From positions 62,001 through 126,000 of the forward strand of contig NZ_JAKGSD010000008.1 of NCBI RefSeq assembly GCF_021654135.1: DNA of 64,000 nt. Reading direction: 5' to 3'. The first letter of the stretch is position 1, and every line of letters starts with the position of its first letter. Under the pieces are notes generated by a model, which saw only the letters and a list, made by a program, of their open reading frames with translations, did no database searches and had not been told where the DNA came from. Of the stretch, positions 10,099 to 20,919 are shown in pieces. Source of the stretch: Amycolatopsis tucumanensis. GTDB lineage: Bacteria > Actinomycetota > Actinomycetes > Mycobacteriales > Pseudonocardiaceae. The position numbers and the translations under genes were made by a program.

Positions 10099-10875
10099 TC
10101 AAGTACCGAAACGGCGGTGCCGCCACGCGTAGTCACGGAGCGCGCGGAGGAAATCGACCCTGCGGAACGCGGGCCAGTAGGCCTCCGTGAACCAGAATTC
10201 GGAGTGCGCCGACTGCCACAGCAGGAAACCGGACAGCCGCTGCTCACCGGAGGTGCGGATGATGAGGTCGGGGTCGGGCTGGCCCGAGGTGTAGAGGTGC
10301 TCGGAGATGTGGTCGACGTCGAGGATCTTCGCCAGCTCGCGGATGGACGTGCCCTCGTCGGCGTGCTGGAGCAGCAGCTTCTTGACCGCGTCCGCGATCT
10401 CCTGCCGCCCGCCGTAGCCGACGGCGACGTTGACCTCCATGCCGGTGCGCTTCTCGGTGCTCGCCGCGGCCGACTGCAGGCGCTTGGCGATCGGCTCGGG
10501 CAGCAGCTCCAGCGCGCCGACCACCCGGATGCGCCACGGGTTGCCGGGGTGGGCCAGCTCGTCGACGACGTCGGCGATGATCTCCAGGAGCGGTTCGAGC
10601 TCCTCGGTGGCGCGGCTGAGGTTGTCCGTGGACAGCAGCCACATCGTCACGACCTCGACGTCGGCCTCGCGGCACCAGGTGAGGAAGTCGGCGATCTTGC
10701 GCGCTCCCGCGCGGTGCCCGTCGGCGACGTCGGTGAAGCCGGCTTCCCGTGCCCACCTGCGATTGCCGTCCAGCATGATCGCGATGTGCCGCGGGTGCTT
10801 GCCCGCGGCCTGCTGGATCAGACGGCGGCTGTAGATGCCGTAGACAAGCTTGGACCCGAAGGAGCGAAGACTCAC
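10099..10875 (-). CDS. uppS: Short-chain cis-isoprenyl diphosphate synthase (UppS family)
   Basis: 258 residues from GTG 10875 (a TTG at 10881 is also open). The cis-prenyltransferase signatures are intact: HIAIMLDGNRRWA with the catalytic aspartate, STDNLSR, VAVGYGGRQE and DLIIRTSGEQRLSGFLLWQ. The enzyme condenses isopentenyl diphosphate onto an allylic primer with Z geometry. Its position beside a hemolysin III gene and phoH matches mycobacterial Rv1086, which makes Z,E-farnesyl diphosphate for decaprenyl phosphate synthesis, so a short product is likely; chain length cannot be read directly. Cytoplasmic or membrane-associated. Confidence 0.87.
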   Translation of the reverse strand: MSLRSFGSKLVYGIYSRRLIQQAAGKHPRHIAIMLDGNRRWAREAGFTDVADGHRAGARKIADFLTWCREADVEVVTMWLLSTDNLSRATEELEPLLEIIADVVDELAHPGNPWRIRVVGALELLPEPIAKRLQSAAASTEKRTGMEVNVAVGYGGRQEIADAVKKLLLQHADEGTSIRELAKILDVDHISEHLYTSGQPDPDLIIRTSGEQRLSGFLLWQSAHSEFWFTEAYWPAFRRVDFLRALRDYAWRHRRFGT

Positions 10876-10964
10876 GTCCAACCAATGTACGCAGGGTCCG
10901 AAAGCGACGTGGGCCGGGCCACGGTTGACTGGCGCGGAACCTACGTCGCCGTAACCTTGTTGGT

Positions 10965-11630
10965 GTGACCGTAGAGACCGAACCCTTCGTCGACACCCGC
11001 CCCCGGCTCCGCGGCCATATCCACTTCTGGACGTTCTTCAGCGCGCTCGCCTGTGTGGCGACGCTGGTCGCGTTCGCGGGCGCGACGGTGTCCGGTCTGG
11101 CCGCGCTGGCCACGTCGGTGTACGGGGTGACCGTGCTCGGCGTGTTCGGCGTCAGCGCGCTGTACCACCGCCGGTTGTGGAGCCCGCGTGCCTACCAGTG
11201 GATGAAGCGCGCGGACCACTCGATGATCTTCCTGTTCATCGCGGGCACGTACACCCCGTTCACGCTGCTGGCGATGTCGAAGCCGACCGGGTACGTCGTG
11301 CTGGGCGTGGTCTGGGGCGGCGCGCTGGCCGGGGTGGCGCTGAAGATGCTGTGGCCGGGCGCGCCGCGCTGGCTCGGCGTGCCGATCTACGTGGCGCTCG
11401 GCTGGGTGGCGATCTTCGTGCTGCCCGAGCTGGCCACGCACGCCGGGGTGGCCGCGCTCGTGTTGCTGCTGGTCGGCGGCCTGTTCTACACCGTAGGCGC
11501 GGTGTTCTACGCGGTGAAGTGGCCGAACTACTGGCCCAACACCTTCGGCTACCACGAGTTCTTCCACGCGTGCACCGTGCTGGCGGCGATCTCGCACTAC
11601 ATCGCCGTCTGGCTGGCGATCTACGCCTGA
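10965..11630 (+). CDS. Hemolysin III (TrhA/PAQR) family membrane protein
   Basis: 221 residues with seven hydrophobic segments. The family motifs are present: SALYHRRLW and MKRADHSMIFLFIAGTYTPF early in the chain and YHEFFHACTVLAAISHY near the end, supplying the conserved histidines and aspartate thought to bind metal. GTG at 10965 lies a few bases after TAACCT with no Shine-Dalgarno, suggesting a leaderless start. Despite the name, family members are linked to membrane homeostasis; haemolysis should not be assumed. It is divergent from the prenyltransferase gene, as in mycobacteria. Confidence 0.85.
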   Translation: MTVETEPFVDTRPRLRGHIHFWTFFSALACVATLVAFAGATVSGLAALATSVYGVTVLGVFGVSALYHRRLWSPRAYQWMKRADHSMIFLFIAGTYTPFTLLAMSKPTGYVVLGVVWGGALAGVALKMLWPGAPRWLGVPIYVALGWVAIFVLPELATHAGVAALVLLLVGGLFYTVGAVFYAVKWPNYWPNTFGYHEFFHACTVLAAISHYIAVWLAIYA

Positions 11631-11637
11631 GCGGCGG

Positions 11638-12749
11638 TCAGCGGCCCGACGGCTGGAAGAAGGCGAGCATGCGCCGGGCCGCGTCCGGCGCCGCCAGCAT
11701 TTCCTGGATGCGGGCGGAGTGCCGGGCGGCCGCGCTGGTGCGTTCGAACATCTCACGCTCGTACTCCTCGACCGCCGCGGCGAGGTCGCCCGGGTGCGCG
11801 GCCAGCGCCTGGCCGAGCCGGGCACCGTCGAGCAGCGCCATGTTGGCGCCCTGCCCCACCGGCGGCATCAGGTGCGCGGCGTCGCCGAGCAGCGTGACGC
11901 CCGGTTTCGCGGGCCAGGTCACGCCGACCGGCAGCGTGGTGATCGCGCGCGGCACGATGGTGTCGTCGCAGGCCGCGATCAGCGCGGTGATCCGCGGGTG
12001 CCAGTCGGCGAACAGGTCGAGCAGGCGCGCCTGGCCGCGGCGGGGTCGTCGAACGGGATGCCGCTGGTCGCCAGCCAGTCCGCGCCGGTGTGGAAGCTGA
12101 GGTAGACGCGGACGCGGCCGTCGCCGTTGCGCTGCGCGGACAGGGACCGGCGGTCGCCGAGCACCCAGTAGTTGCCGCGCCCGACCATCGCCGCGAGGTC
12201 CGGGTGGGTGCGGTCGATGTCCGGAATACCGAGTTCGATGGTGTTCTGGCCGGTGTGCACCGGCCGGGCATCGGTGAGCAGCGGGCGCACCCGGGATTCC
12301 GCGCCGTCGGCGCCGACCAGCAGGTCGTACCCCTCGGTGCGGCCGTCGGCGAAGCGCAGCACGCCGTCGGCCGCGGACTGGAAGGCGTGCCCCCAGCGCA
12401 CGGTGTGCTCGGGGAGGGAGTCGAGGAGCAGGTCACGCAGGTCGGCGCGGTCCACCTCGGGCCGGTCGAGCGGGGCGTCGTCGGGCGTGTCCTCCTGCAG
12501 CAGCAGGGTGCCGTCGGGTTCCAGGAGCCGCATGTCCTGGCCCGCGCCCCGGGCGATCCCCTGGAACCCGTCGAACAGCCCGGCCTCGCGCAGCGCCTGC
12601 TGCCCGGAGTGGATGTCGAGCATGCCGCCCTGGCCGCGCGCGTGCCGCGACGAGTCGCGTTCGTAGACGACCGACTCGATGCCGTGCACGTGCAGCACGC
12701 GGGCGAGGGCCAGCCCGCCGAGGCCGGCACCGACGATGGCGATGTTCAC
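11638..12749 (-). pseudogene. FAD-dependent aromatic-ring monooxygenase, broken by a frameshift
   Basis: Reading from GTG 12749 (AAGGAG eight bases upstream) gives a typical flavoprotein hydroxylase: NIAIVGAGLGGLALARVL (FAD-binding), VYERDSS, and LLVGADGAESRVRPLL. Near 12030 the frame is lost in the GC-rich text encoding DDPAAAR; the rest continues in another frame as TLPVGVTWPAKPGVTLLGDAAHLMPPVGQG (given here in parts: GVTLLGDAAHLMPP is the second FAD motif) to the stop at 11638. The total of 1112 bp is one base short of a whole number of codons, consistent with a single-base deletion. This may be a true mutation or a sequencing error. The gene is divergent from a TetR regulator with two operators between them. 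Confidence 0.8.
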
Positions 12750-12762
12750 GAGCACTCCTTCG

Positions 12763-12791
12763 ATACAGTGTATTTCTACGATACACCGTAT
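12763..12791. promoter_or_regulatory. Two operator half-arrays for the divergent TetR
   Basis: ATACAGTGTAT at 12763-12773 is a perfect 11-bp palindrome with a central G; ATACACCGTAT at 12781-12791 is a near copy 18 bp away. They lie between the monooxygenase and tetR starts, so one repressor could silence both directions. A third half-like element, GATGTATCG, lies at 12801-12809. Confidence 0.7.
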
Positions 12792-12817
12792 TGCAGGATG
12801 CGATGTATCGTCAACGC

Positions 12818-13498
12818 ATGCTGGTGTGGGAGAGGCCCGAGCCGCCGAGCCGTCCGGCGCCCGCGCCGCTGAGCCGGGAGCGGATCGTCGAGGCGGCGAT
12901 CCGCCTGGCCGACGCGGACGGCCTGGATGCCGTGTCGCTGCGCAAGGTGGCCGCCGAGCTGGGCGTCGGCCCGATGCGGTTGTACGGCTACCTCGAAACC
13001 AAGGAGGAGCTGCTCGACCTGATGGTCGACGCGGCGCAGGCGGAGATCCGGCCCTCCGGCGAGGGCTGGCGGGAAGTGCTGCGGTCACTCGCCGAAGCCA
13101 CGCGGCAGGCCGTCCACCGGCACGAATGGCTCGCCGACCTGCTCGGCGGACGACCCCAGCTCGGGCCGAACGCGCTGGCCAGGCTGGAGGCGGTGGTCGC
13201 CGGGCTGCGCGGCGTCGACGCGGACGCCGTCCTGCCGGTGGTCGCGGCCGTCGACTCGTACGTCATCGGCGCCGTGCGGCGGGAGATCGCCGAGCGGCGC
13301 GCCGAGCGGGCCAGCGGGATGGACAAGACGCAGTGGCAGGCGGCGTCCTGGCCGTACCTGGAACGGGCCTTCGCGACGGGCCGATACCCCGCGCTGGCCG
13401 CCTTCGTCCGCGACGGCAGCAGGCCGGACGCGGACGCCACGTTCCGCAGGGGGCTGGACTTCCTGCTCGACGGCATCGGCGCCCACCTCGCCCGCTGA
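12818..13498 (+). CDS. TetR-family repressor with tetracycline-repressor-like C-terminus
   Basis: 226 residues if ATG 12818 is used; ATG 12803 is also open. TATCGT six bases before 12818 would give a leaderless message. The helix-turn-helix is RIVEAAIRLADADGLDAVSL then RKVAAELGVGPMRLYGYLET. The long C-terminal ligand domain (EWLADLLGGRPQLGPNALAR; GAVRREIAERRAERASGMD) resembles the TetR_C_1 class. It almost certainly controls the divergent monooxygenase through the ATACA-type palindromes between them; the inducer is probably the substrate of that enzyme. Confidence 0.85.
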   Translation: MLVWERPEPPSRPAPAPLSRERIVEAAIRLADADGLDAVSLRKVAAELGVGPMRLYGYLETKEELLDLMVDAAQAEIRPSGEGWREVLRSLAEATRQAVHRHEWLADLLGGRPQLGPNALARLEAVVAGLRGVDADAVLPVVAAVDSYVIGAVRREIAERRAERASGMDKTQWQAASWPYLERAFATGRYPALAAFVRDGSRPDADATFRRGLDFLLDGIGAHLAR

Positions 13499-13790
13499 CC
13501 GCGTCAGGCGCTCCATCGCGCCGACCGCGAGCTTCCCGCTGATCGGGAACGCGAGCACGATCGCGGCCGCGAGCACGAACATCCGGGTCCGGGCTTGACC
13601 ATCGTGGCGACCGGGAGCGTGTAGACCTCGACGACGCGGACCACGCACTCGTCCGGCAACGCCGCTCCCCAGACGACCGAGAACACCCGCTCCGCGCGGC
13701 GGAACTCCGCCGACGAGGCTGCGAGCCCCTGCCACCGCGCGAGCCCGCGGCCGGTGATCATGCCGAATCCGGGTCCGGGCTTGACGTTCG
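13499..13790. other. Decayed intergenic DNA between two tetR genes
   Basis: 292 bp with no intact gene. GGGTCCGGGCTTGAC occurs at about 13587 and again at about 13775, just after the stop of the minus-strand tetR. The minus-strand text between them, LPDECVVRVVEVY, is loosely similar to the tetR tail APDEAVATVDYY, so this may be an old duplication of that gene's 3' end. Another frame shows a hydrophobic stretch (FVLAAAIVLAFPISGKLAVG), perhaps the relic of a membrane protein. Confidence 0.4.
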
Positions 13791-14369
13791 TCAGCCGAGC
13801 AGTCGCCGGAGGTAGTAGTCCACCGTGGCGACCGCCTCGTCCGGGGCGGTCTGTCCCAGTGCCACCTCGACGCCCAGTCCGGCGGCCAGCTGGATCAGGA
13901 TGCGTGCCTCCCGGTCCGGGTCGACACCGCGCCGCTCACCGACTGCCGCGGCGACCAGGCTCGCCAGGAAGCCGCGCAGCTCGGCGTCGCCGTCGGACAT
14001 CCGGGTCGCGATCGCCTCGCTGGTGATCGCGCGGTTGAGGAAGGCGATGCCGAGCAGGAGGAACTGCCTGCTCTCCGCGTTCAGGCCGAGCATCTCGGTC
14101 AGCACCTCGCGCAGGATCCGCTCCGGCCCGGGATCCCCGGCCAGGCGCGCCCGGATCCGCGCCCCCGCGCGCTCGTTCGCCAGCTCCAGCGCGAACGCGA
14201 GCATGTCGTCCTTGGACGCGAAGTAGTGCTGCACCCGGCCCATCGAGACCCCCGCCTCGGCGGCCACCTCGCGCAGGCTCACCGCCTCGATGCCGCGCGT
14301 GCTTGCCAGCCGCCACAGGGCTTCGGCCAGTTCGGCGCGGCGCTGGTCGTGATCGACTTGCCTGGGCAC
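13791..14369 (-). CDS. TetR-family transcriptional regulator
   Basis: 192 residues from GTG 14369. N-terminal helix-turn-helix: LAEALWRLASTRGIEAVSLR then EVAAEAGVSMGRVQHYFASK. The C-terminal domain (ILREVLTEMLGLNAESRQFL; AAGLGVEVALGQTAPDEAV) is of the BetI-like type. Two palindromes of the form AATGCA-n-TGCATT lie in the 85-bp gap to the divergent small membrane protein gene and overlap that gene's promoter, so this regulator very probably represses it and itself. Confidence 0.85.
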   Translation of the reverse strand: MPRQVDHDQRRAELAEALWRLASTRGIEAVSLREVAAEAGVSMGRVQHYFASKDDMLAFALELANERAGARIRARLAGDPGPERILREVLTEMLGLNAESRQFLLLGIAFLNRAITSEAIATRMSDGDAELRGFLASLVAAAVGERRGVDPDREARILIQLAAGLGVEVALGQTAPDEAVATVDYYLRRLLG

Positions 14370-14381
14370 GCGCCAAGCTTA

Positions 14382-14432
14382 GCAATGCACTTGCATTGCC
14401 GTCCGGCTCGTTCTTACAATGCAGACGCATTG
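14382..14432. promoter_or_regulatory. Two TetR operators overlapping a promoter
   Basis: GCAATGCACTTGCATTGC (14382-14399) is a perfect palindrome around CT. CAATGCAGACGCATTG (14417-14432) is a second palindrome around AGAC. The plus-strand promoter TTGCAT (14391-14396), 18-bp spacer, TACAAT (14415-14420) is embedded in them, so repressor binding would cover both -35 and -10 of the downstream 81-residue gene. Confidence 0.8.
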
Positions 14433-14454
14433 CGAAAACACTGTGGGGGTGCTC

Positions 14455-14700
14455 ATGGCGACGAAGACGCCGGGATACGACGCCGCGCAACTGGTCTGCC
14501 TGGTGGCGGGCATCCAGCTCGGCGCGGTCCCGCTGGTCCAGGCGATTCTCGGCGCACGGCAGGGTGGGGTGTTCGGTTGGCTTTCCGGCGGGCTGGACCT
14601 GGCCGGCGCGTGGCGGTACGTGGTGCCGAGCGCCGTGGCGATCGCGATGGTCGTCGCGATCCTGGCGCTCGGCACCGCCAAGGAGAAGAAGCGCACCTGA
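14455..14700 (+). CDS. Small two-segment membrane protein under TetR control
   Basis: 81 residues from ATG 14455, with GGGGG upstream; an in-frame ATG at 14419 lies within the operator and is unlikely. Two hydrophobic segments are visible, LVCLVAGIQLGAVPLVQAIL and VVPSAVAIAMVVAILALG, with a basic tail (KEKKRT). I do not recognise the family. Its only neighbour in the transcription unit is a hairpin right after the stop. The strongly regulated promoter suggests a role linked to the signal sensed by the divergent TetR, perhaps a small transport or stress protein; that is inference. Confidence 0.7.
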   Translation: MATKTPGYDAAQLVCLVAGIQLGAVPLVQAILGARQGGVFGWLSGGLDLAGAWRYVVPSAVAIAMVVAILALGTAKEKKRT

Positions 14701-14704
14701 CGCG

Positions 14705-14729
14705 GCGCCGGCCGCGACCCGGCCGGCGC
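14705..14729 (+). terminator. Hairpin after the small membrane protein gene
   Basis: GCGCCGGCC, seven-base loop, GGCCGGCGC, beginning five bases after the stop codon. Strong stem without a T-run. The rest of the 14701-14962 gap shows no recognisable gene, only short decayed frames. Confidence 0.5.
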
Positions 14730-14962
14730 TGTAGGCCCGTGGAACACGGCCTTCGGCCGCGGGCCGGCATCGGTCAGCTTCACCACGCCGTAGGAGGCCA
14801 GGTCGAGGTAACGCGAACACGTTGCGCCAGGACCTGCGGTCGCACTTCGCGCACGGCAAACCGGTGGTGGCGACCGAATCACCGCCATCTCCCGGCGCAC
14901 CTCGCCGAGGTCCCACTCCGGCCGGGAGCTCGTGCCGAACAACAAAACGGCAGCACGCGCGC

Positions 14963-16852
14963 CTAACGCAGCATCGCGGGGCGCAGGAACGGTTCCGGCA
15001 CCGCGAAGCCGTCCGCGAGCAGTCGCGCGTGGGGGCGGAGCTCGGCGCACAGGTCGTTCACCGCGGCGACCACCGCCTTCGCCCGCGCCGACGTCAGCCG
15101 GCCGTGTTCGAGGAACCACGCGCGGTCCTCTTCGACGTTCGACAGCACGTACAGGTCGCACACCCGCTCCAGCAGGGCGCGCGCGTCCTGGTCCGCGCAC
15201 CGGTCGATGGCGGCGACGAACGCCTCCAGCACGATCCGTTCGACGTGCACCTTCGCCGCACGCAGCACGTGGTCCTGCGCGTCGTTGAAGACCTCGAACG
15301 GGTCCGCCTCCGCGGCCCGGCGCAGCCGCCGCGCACAGCCCTCCAGCACGTGCTGCTCGCGGTCCTCGAACAGCTTCACCTGCCAGCCGCGGTCGAACAG
15401 CACATCGTCGTCGTCCCGGCCGGGCGCGGCGTCCACCAGCCGCTCGATCACCTTGCGCGCCGCGGTCCGCTCGATCACCGCGCCGACGAACTGCTCGGCC
15501 ACGAACCGGGCGGTCGCCAGCGGGCTCAGGTCGGCGAAGTGGTCGCGGTAGCTGGTCAGCAGGCCCTTCGCGACCAGCTGCAGCAGCACCGTGTTGTCGC
15601 CCTCGAACGTGGTGAACACGTCGGTGTCGGCCTTCAGCGCGGGCAGCAGGTTCTCCGACAGGTATCCCGCGCCACCACACGCTTCCCGCGCCGTCTGGAT
15701 GCTGCGGGTCGCGTGCCAGGTCGCGATCGCCTTGATGCCCGCGGCACGCGATTCCAGCTCGCGTTGCGCCCGTTCTTCGGCGTCCGCGGTGCCCTGGATG
15801 TCGTGCAGCGCCCGGGTCAGCTCCTCGTGCGCGAAGTGCAGCGCGTAGGTGCGCGCGATCGCCGGCAGCAGTTTCCGTTGGTGCGCCCGGTAATCCAACA
15901 GCACTGTCTCGCCGTCCGCGCCGGGACGGCCGAACTGGCGGCGCTTCTCCGCGTACCGGGTCGCGATCGCCAGCGCCCGCTCGGTCGCGTGGATCGCGCC
16001 GCCCGCCACGCTGATCCGGCCGCGGATCAACGTGCCCAGCATGGTGAAGAACCGGCGGTTGTCGCTCTCGATCGGGCTCGTGTAGGTGCCGTCCTCGGTG
16101 ACGTCGCCGTACCGGTTGAGCAGCGCGTCCCGCGGCACGCGCACGGAGTGGAACGTCAGGCGCCCGTTGTCGACGCCGTTGAGGCCCGCCTTACGGCCGT
16201 CGTCACCGATCTCCACGCCCGGCATCGGCGCGCCCGTCTCGTCCCGGATCGGCACCACGAAGGCGTGCACGCCACGGCTTTCCCCACCGGTGACGAGCTG
16301 CGCGAACACCACCGCCATCTGGCCGTGCCGCGCCGCGTTGCCGATGTAGTCCTTGCGCGCCTGCTCGTCGGGGGTGTCGATGACGAACTCGCGCGTGGCC
16401 GGGTCGTAGGTGGCCGTGGTGCGCAGGTGCTGCACGTCCGAGCCGTGCCCGGTTTCGGTCATGGCGAAGCAGCCGAGCAGGTCCAGGTCCATGATGCGGG
16501 CCAGGTACCGCTCGTGGTGCGGCGCCGTGCCGAGCAGCTGGATCGCGCCGCCGAACAGGCCCCACTGCACACCGGACTTCACCATCAGCGACAGGTCGCC
16601 GTAGCCGAGCATCTCGAACGACACCACCGAGCCGCCGATGTCTCCCCCGCCGCCGTACTCGCGGGAGAATCCGAGCCGGTGCCAGCCGCTCTTGGCCAGT
16701 TCCCGCAGGCGCTCCAGCACCCAGGCCCGGTACTCCTCGGTGCTCAGGTCGTAGGGCTCGTCGAGGTCGTACCCGGCGTACTGCGCGCGAATCTCCCGGC
16801 GCAGCTGGGCCCACTGTCCATCCAGTACCGCGGTCAACGCATCGGGGTTCAT
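14963..16852 (-). CDS. Acyl-CoA dehydrogenase/oxidase family protein
   Basis: 629 residues, the size of the acyl-CoA oxidase-like branch rather than a 380-residue dehydrogenase. Landmarks: GFSREYGGGGDIGGSVVSFE, LLGCFAMTETGHGSDVQHLR (flavin/substrate region), VRVPRDALLNRYGDV, and GGAGYLSENLLPALKADTDV with TFEGDNTVLLQLVAKGLL. It should oxidise a fatty acyl-CoA to the 2-enoyl-CoA with FAD, in the cytoplasm. ATG 16852 follows AGGA. A ribbon-helix-helix-like gene lies 42 bp upstream on the same strand. Substrate chain length is unknown. Confidence 0.85.
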   Translation of the reverse strand: MNPDALTAVLDGQWAQLRREIRAQYAGYDLDEPYDLSTEEYRAWVLERLRELAKSGWHRLGFSREYGGGGDIGGSVVSFEMLGYGDLSLMVKSGVQWGLFGGAIQLLGTAPHHERYLARIMDLDLLGCFAMTETGHGSDVQHLRTTATYDPATREFVIDTPDEQARKDYIGNAARHGQMAVVFAQLVTGGESRGVHAFVVPIRDETGAPMPGVEIGDDGRKAGLNGVDNGRLTFHSVRVPRDALLNRYGDVTEDGTYTSPIESDNRRFFTMLGTLIRGRISVAGGAIHATERALAIATRYAEKRRQFGRPGADGETVLLDYRAHQRKLLPAIARTYALHFAHEELTRALHDIQGTADAEERAQRELESRAAGIKAIATWHATRSIQTAREACGGAGYLSENLLPALKADTDVFTTFEGDNTVLLQLVAKGLLTSYRDHFADLSPLATARFVAEQFVGAVIERTAARKVIERLVDAAPGRDDDDVLFDRGWQVKLFEDREQHVLEGCARRLRRAAEADPFEVFNDAQDHVLRAAKVHVERIVLEAFVAAIDRCADQDARALLERVCDLYVLSNVEEDRAWFLEHGRLTSARAKAVVAAVNDLCAELRPHARLLADGFAVPEPFLRPAMLR

Positions 16853-16894
16853 GTTCCTACTCTGGCGTAACTTCCGCGGTCCCGCATGGCGAGC

Positions 16895-17461
16895 TCAGCC
16901 CAGATCCGGCCCCTCCCGGCGCAGTTCGTCGACCTTCGACATGGCCTCGCGCAGCTCGCCGAGCCACTCCTCGGCGTGCTGCCCGACGAGCCGGACTGTC
17001 CAGGCCAGGGCGTCCGACCGGGACCGCGCGACCCCGGCGTCGACGAGCGTGTCGAGCACCAGCCGCTCGGGCTGGCGCAGGCGCGTCATCACCGGCACCG
17101 ACTGTGTGGTGAACAACTCTTCGGTGCCGCCGAGGCGCGCGCCCCAGGACACCTTGCGCTGGTACCGGTGCTCGGCCTGGCGCGCGATCTCGATGCGGTG
17201 CTCGCGGGTCTCCTCGCGGAACCGGCTGATGCGCCCCGACTCGGCGGCGGCGCGGGCGGCGTCGTCGGCGAACTCGTCGGTGAGCGCCGGCAGTTCGCCG
17301 ACGATCAGGATCTCCTCGCGGTCCACCGTGATGTCCGGGGTTCCGGTGAACCAGCCGTCGGGTAGCCGCCCGGCGAACCAGCCCGCCGCGTCGTCCGCCG
17401 GCGGCACTTCGGCCTGGCCGCGGCCCTTCCAGCCTCGTCCCCACTGTGCGTGTGTGCGCAT
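16895..17461 (-). CDS. Hypothetical protein with ribbon-helix-helix-like C-terminus
   Basis: 188 residues from ATG 17461, which has GGAGG at eight bases; an upstream in-frame ATG is too close to that site. The N-terminal part (PPADDAAGWFAGRLPDGWFT, EEILIVGELPAL) is of unknown fold and is followed by charged helices (RISRFREETREHRIEIARQA). The C-terminal text VPVMTRLRQPERLVLDTLVD plus AGVARSRSDALAWTVRLVGQ has the look of an Arc/MetJ-type DNA-binding fold. A direct repeat GATTACATGATTAC lies just upstream of the ribosome site and may be an autoregulatory site. Function not known. Confidence 0.65.
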   Translation of the reverse strand: MRTHAQWGRGWKGRGQAEVPPADDAAGWFAGRLPDGWFTGTPDITVDREEILIVGELPALTDEFADDAARAAAESGRISRFREETREHRIEIARQAEHRYQRKVSWGARLGGTEELFTTQSVPVMTRLRQPERLVLDTLVDAGVARSRSDALAWTVRLVGQHAEEWLGELREAMSKVDELRREGPDLG

Positions 17462-17476
17462 GTCCATCGCCTCCGC

Positions 17477-17490
17477 GATTACATGATTAC
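17477..17490. promoter_or_regulatory. Direct repeat, possible operator
   Basis: GATTACATGATTAC: the hexamer GATTAC repeated with an 8-bp step, 16 bp from the predicted start of the ribbon-helix-helix-like gene. Tandem half-sites are typical of that repressor class. Low confidence because only one location is visible. Confidence 0.3.
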
Positions 17491-17522
17491 GTTGCAACAC
17501 ACGCTACGCCGGAACCAGCGCG

Positions 17523-19550
<2,028 letters not shown>

Positions 19551-19587
19551 GCCACCAGGGTGTCACGGCGCCCGGAGAGCCGCCGCG

Positions 19588-19908
19588 CTAGCTGCTCTCG
19601 CTCTTCTCCGGCTGCTTGACCGGCTCGGGCGCGGGCTTCCCCGCCTGGTCTTCGTCCTTCGCCTCGGCGGCGTCGGCCTCGGCCTTCTCCTCCGGGTCGA
19701 AGGTGGCCGGGACGCGCTTGAGGTGCTTGGTCATCGAGCGCACCAGCAGGGCGACGGCGATGAGGAACAGCAGGAGGATCAGGAACCCCAGCGGCGAGGA
19801 CTTGCCGAAGTCCTCGCCCTGGCCGCCGTTGTCGCCGTTGCCCGGCTGCTGCGCGAGGACGAGGGCGGTCGTGGCGACCGGCGCCGTCACCGGCAACAAG
19901 AGACTCAT
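19588..19908 (-). CDS. Small membrane protein translationally coupled to mca
   Basis: 106 residues: a hydrophobic N-terminus that may be a signal anchor ([17 protein letters not shown]), one strong membrane span ([20 protein letters not shown]), then an acidic, lysine- and proline-rich cytoplasmic tail. The ATG at 19908 overlaps the mca stop codon (ATGA), so the two are translated together. The same arrangement occurs in mycobacteria (Rv1082-Rv1083). No function is known; the coupling suggests it supports mycothiol-conjugate processing or export of the product, which is inference. Confidence 0.8.
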   Translation of the reverse strand: MSLLLPVTAPVATTALVLAQQPGNGDNGGQGEDFGKSSPLGFLILLLFLIAVALLVRSMTKHLKRVPATFDPEEKAEADAAEAKDEDQAGKPAPEPVKQPEKSESS

Positions 19909-20795
19909 GTGTTCACCTTCTCACGGACGCCCGCGAACAGGTCGTCCTCGGGCAGCGTGCTGTCCACGAGCGAGCGGACCAGCTCGTACTCCTCCGTCGG
20001 CCACACCCGGCGCTGCATGTCCAGCGGCACGAAGAACCACCGGCTGTTCGGGTCGATCTGGGTGGCGTGCGCCTTCAGCGCCTCGTCGCGGACCTCGAAG
20101 TAGTCGGCGCACTCGATGCGCGTGGTGACGCGCTCCATGACGTCCGCGCGGTCCGGGTCCCACTTGCCGAGCCACTCCGCGTACGGCGACTCCAGGCCGG
20201 CCTCGACGAGCGCGTCGTGGAAGGCCTGCATGCGGGCGCGGGAGAAGCCGTGCATGTAGTACAGCTTGAGCGCCTGCCACGGCTCGCCGGCTTCGGGGAA
20301 CTTGTCCGGCTCGGCGGCGGCGTCGAAGGCCGCCATGGAGACCTCGTGGGTGCGGATGTGGTCCGGGTGCGGGTAGCCGCCGTTCTCGTCGTAGGTCAGC
20401 ACGACGTGCGGGCGGAACTCGCGCATGACCTTGACCAGCTCGCGCACCGGCTCCTCGATCGGGGTGAGCGCGAAGCAACCCTCCGGCAGCGGGGGCAGCG
20501 GGTCGCCCTCCGGCAGGCCGGAGTCCACGAAGCCCAGCCAGCGGTGCTGGACGCCGAGGATCTTGGCGGCCTTGGCCATCTCCTCGCGGCGGATGGCGGA
20601 CATGTTGGCCAGCACCTCGGGCCGGTCCATGGCCGGGTTGAGGATGCTCCCGGCCTCGCCTCCGGTGCAGGTCACGACCATGACCTCGGCACCCTCGGCG
20701 ACGTAGCGCGCCATGGTGGCCGCACCCTTGCTCGACTCGTCGTCGGGATGTGCGTGCACCGCCATGAGACGCAGGCGCGATCCCGTTCCGGACAT
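19905..20795 (-). CDS. mca: Mycothiol S-conjugate amidase
   Basis: 296 residues if translation starts at ATG 20795 ([20 protein letters not shown], aligning with known Mca starts); ATG 20816 would add seven. The zinc site of the LmbE/MshB fold is intact: AHPDDES (H16, D18, D19) and [11 protein letters not shown] near residue 146. Mca cleaves mycothiol-toxin conjugates, releasing glucosaminyl-inositol and a mercapturic acid for export. This is strong evidence for an actinobacterium that makes mycothiol. A minus-strand operon with the small membrane protein follows. The DUF4307 gene is divergent. Confidence 0.92.
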   Translation of the reverse strand: MSGTGSRLRLMAVHAHPDDESSKGAATMARYVAEGAEVMVVTCTGGEAGSILNPAMDRPEVLANMSAIRREEMAKAAKILGVQHRWLGFVDSGLPEGDPLPPLPEGCFALTPIEEPVRELVKVMREFRPHVVLTYDENGGYPHPDHIRTHEVSMAAFDAAAEPDKFPEAGEPWQALKLYYMHGFSRARMQAFHDALVEAGLESPYAEWLGKWDPDRADVMERVTTRIECADYFEVRDEALKAHATQIDPNSRWFFVPLDMQRRVWPTEEYELVRSLVDSTLPEDDLFAGVREKVNT

Positions 20796-20919
20796 CAGCT
20801 CGTCAGAACCCACCATGCGTCCAACGACCCCTTCTGAATCCCTATTCCGCCCCGGAGAGATACTGCGGTTGCCTCCATTGTCCCCGGGGGTACGACAAGT
20901 TCGATCGGAGGCCCGGCAC

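Noticed and set aside
13504..13761. 85-residue minus-strand frame as a gene
   Set aside because: No ribosome site or family match; the stretch looks like decayed and duplicated sequence.
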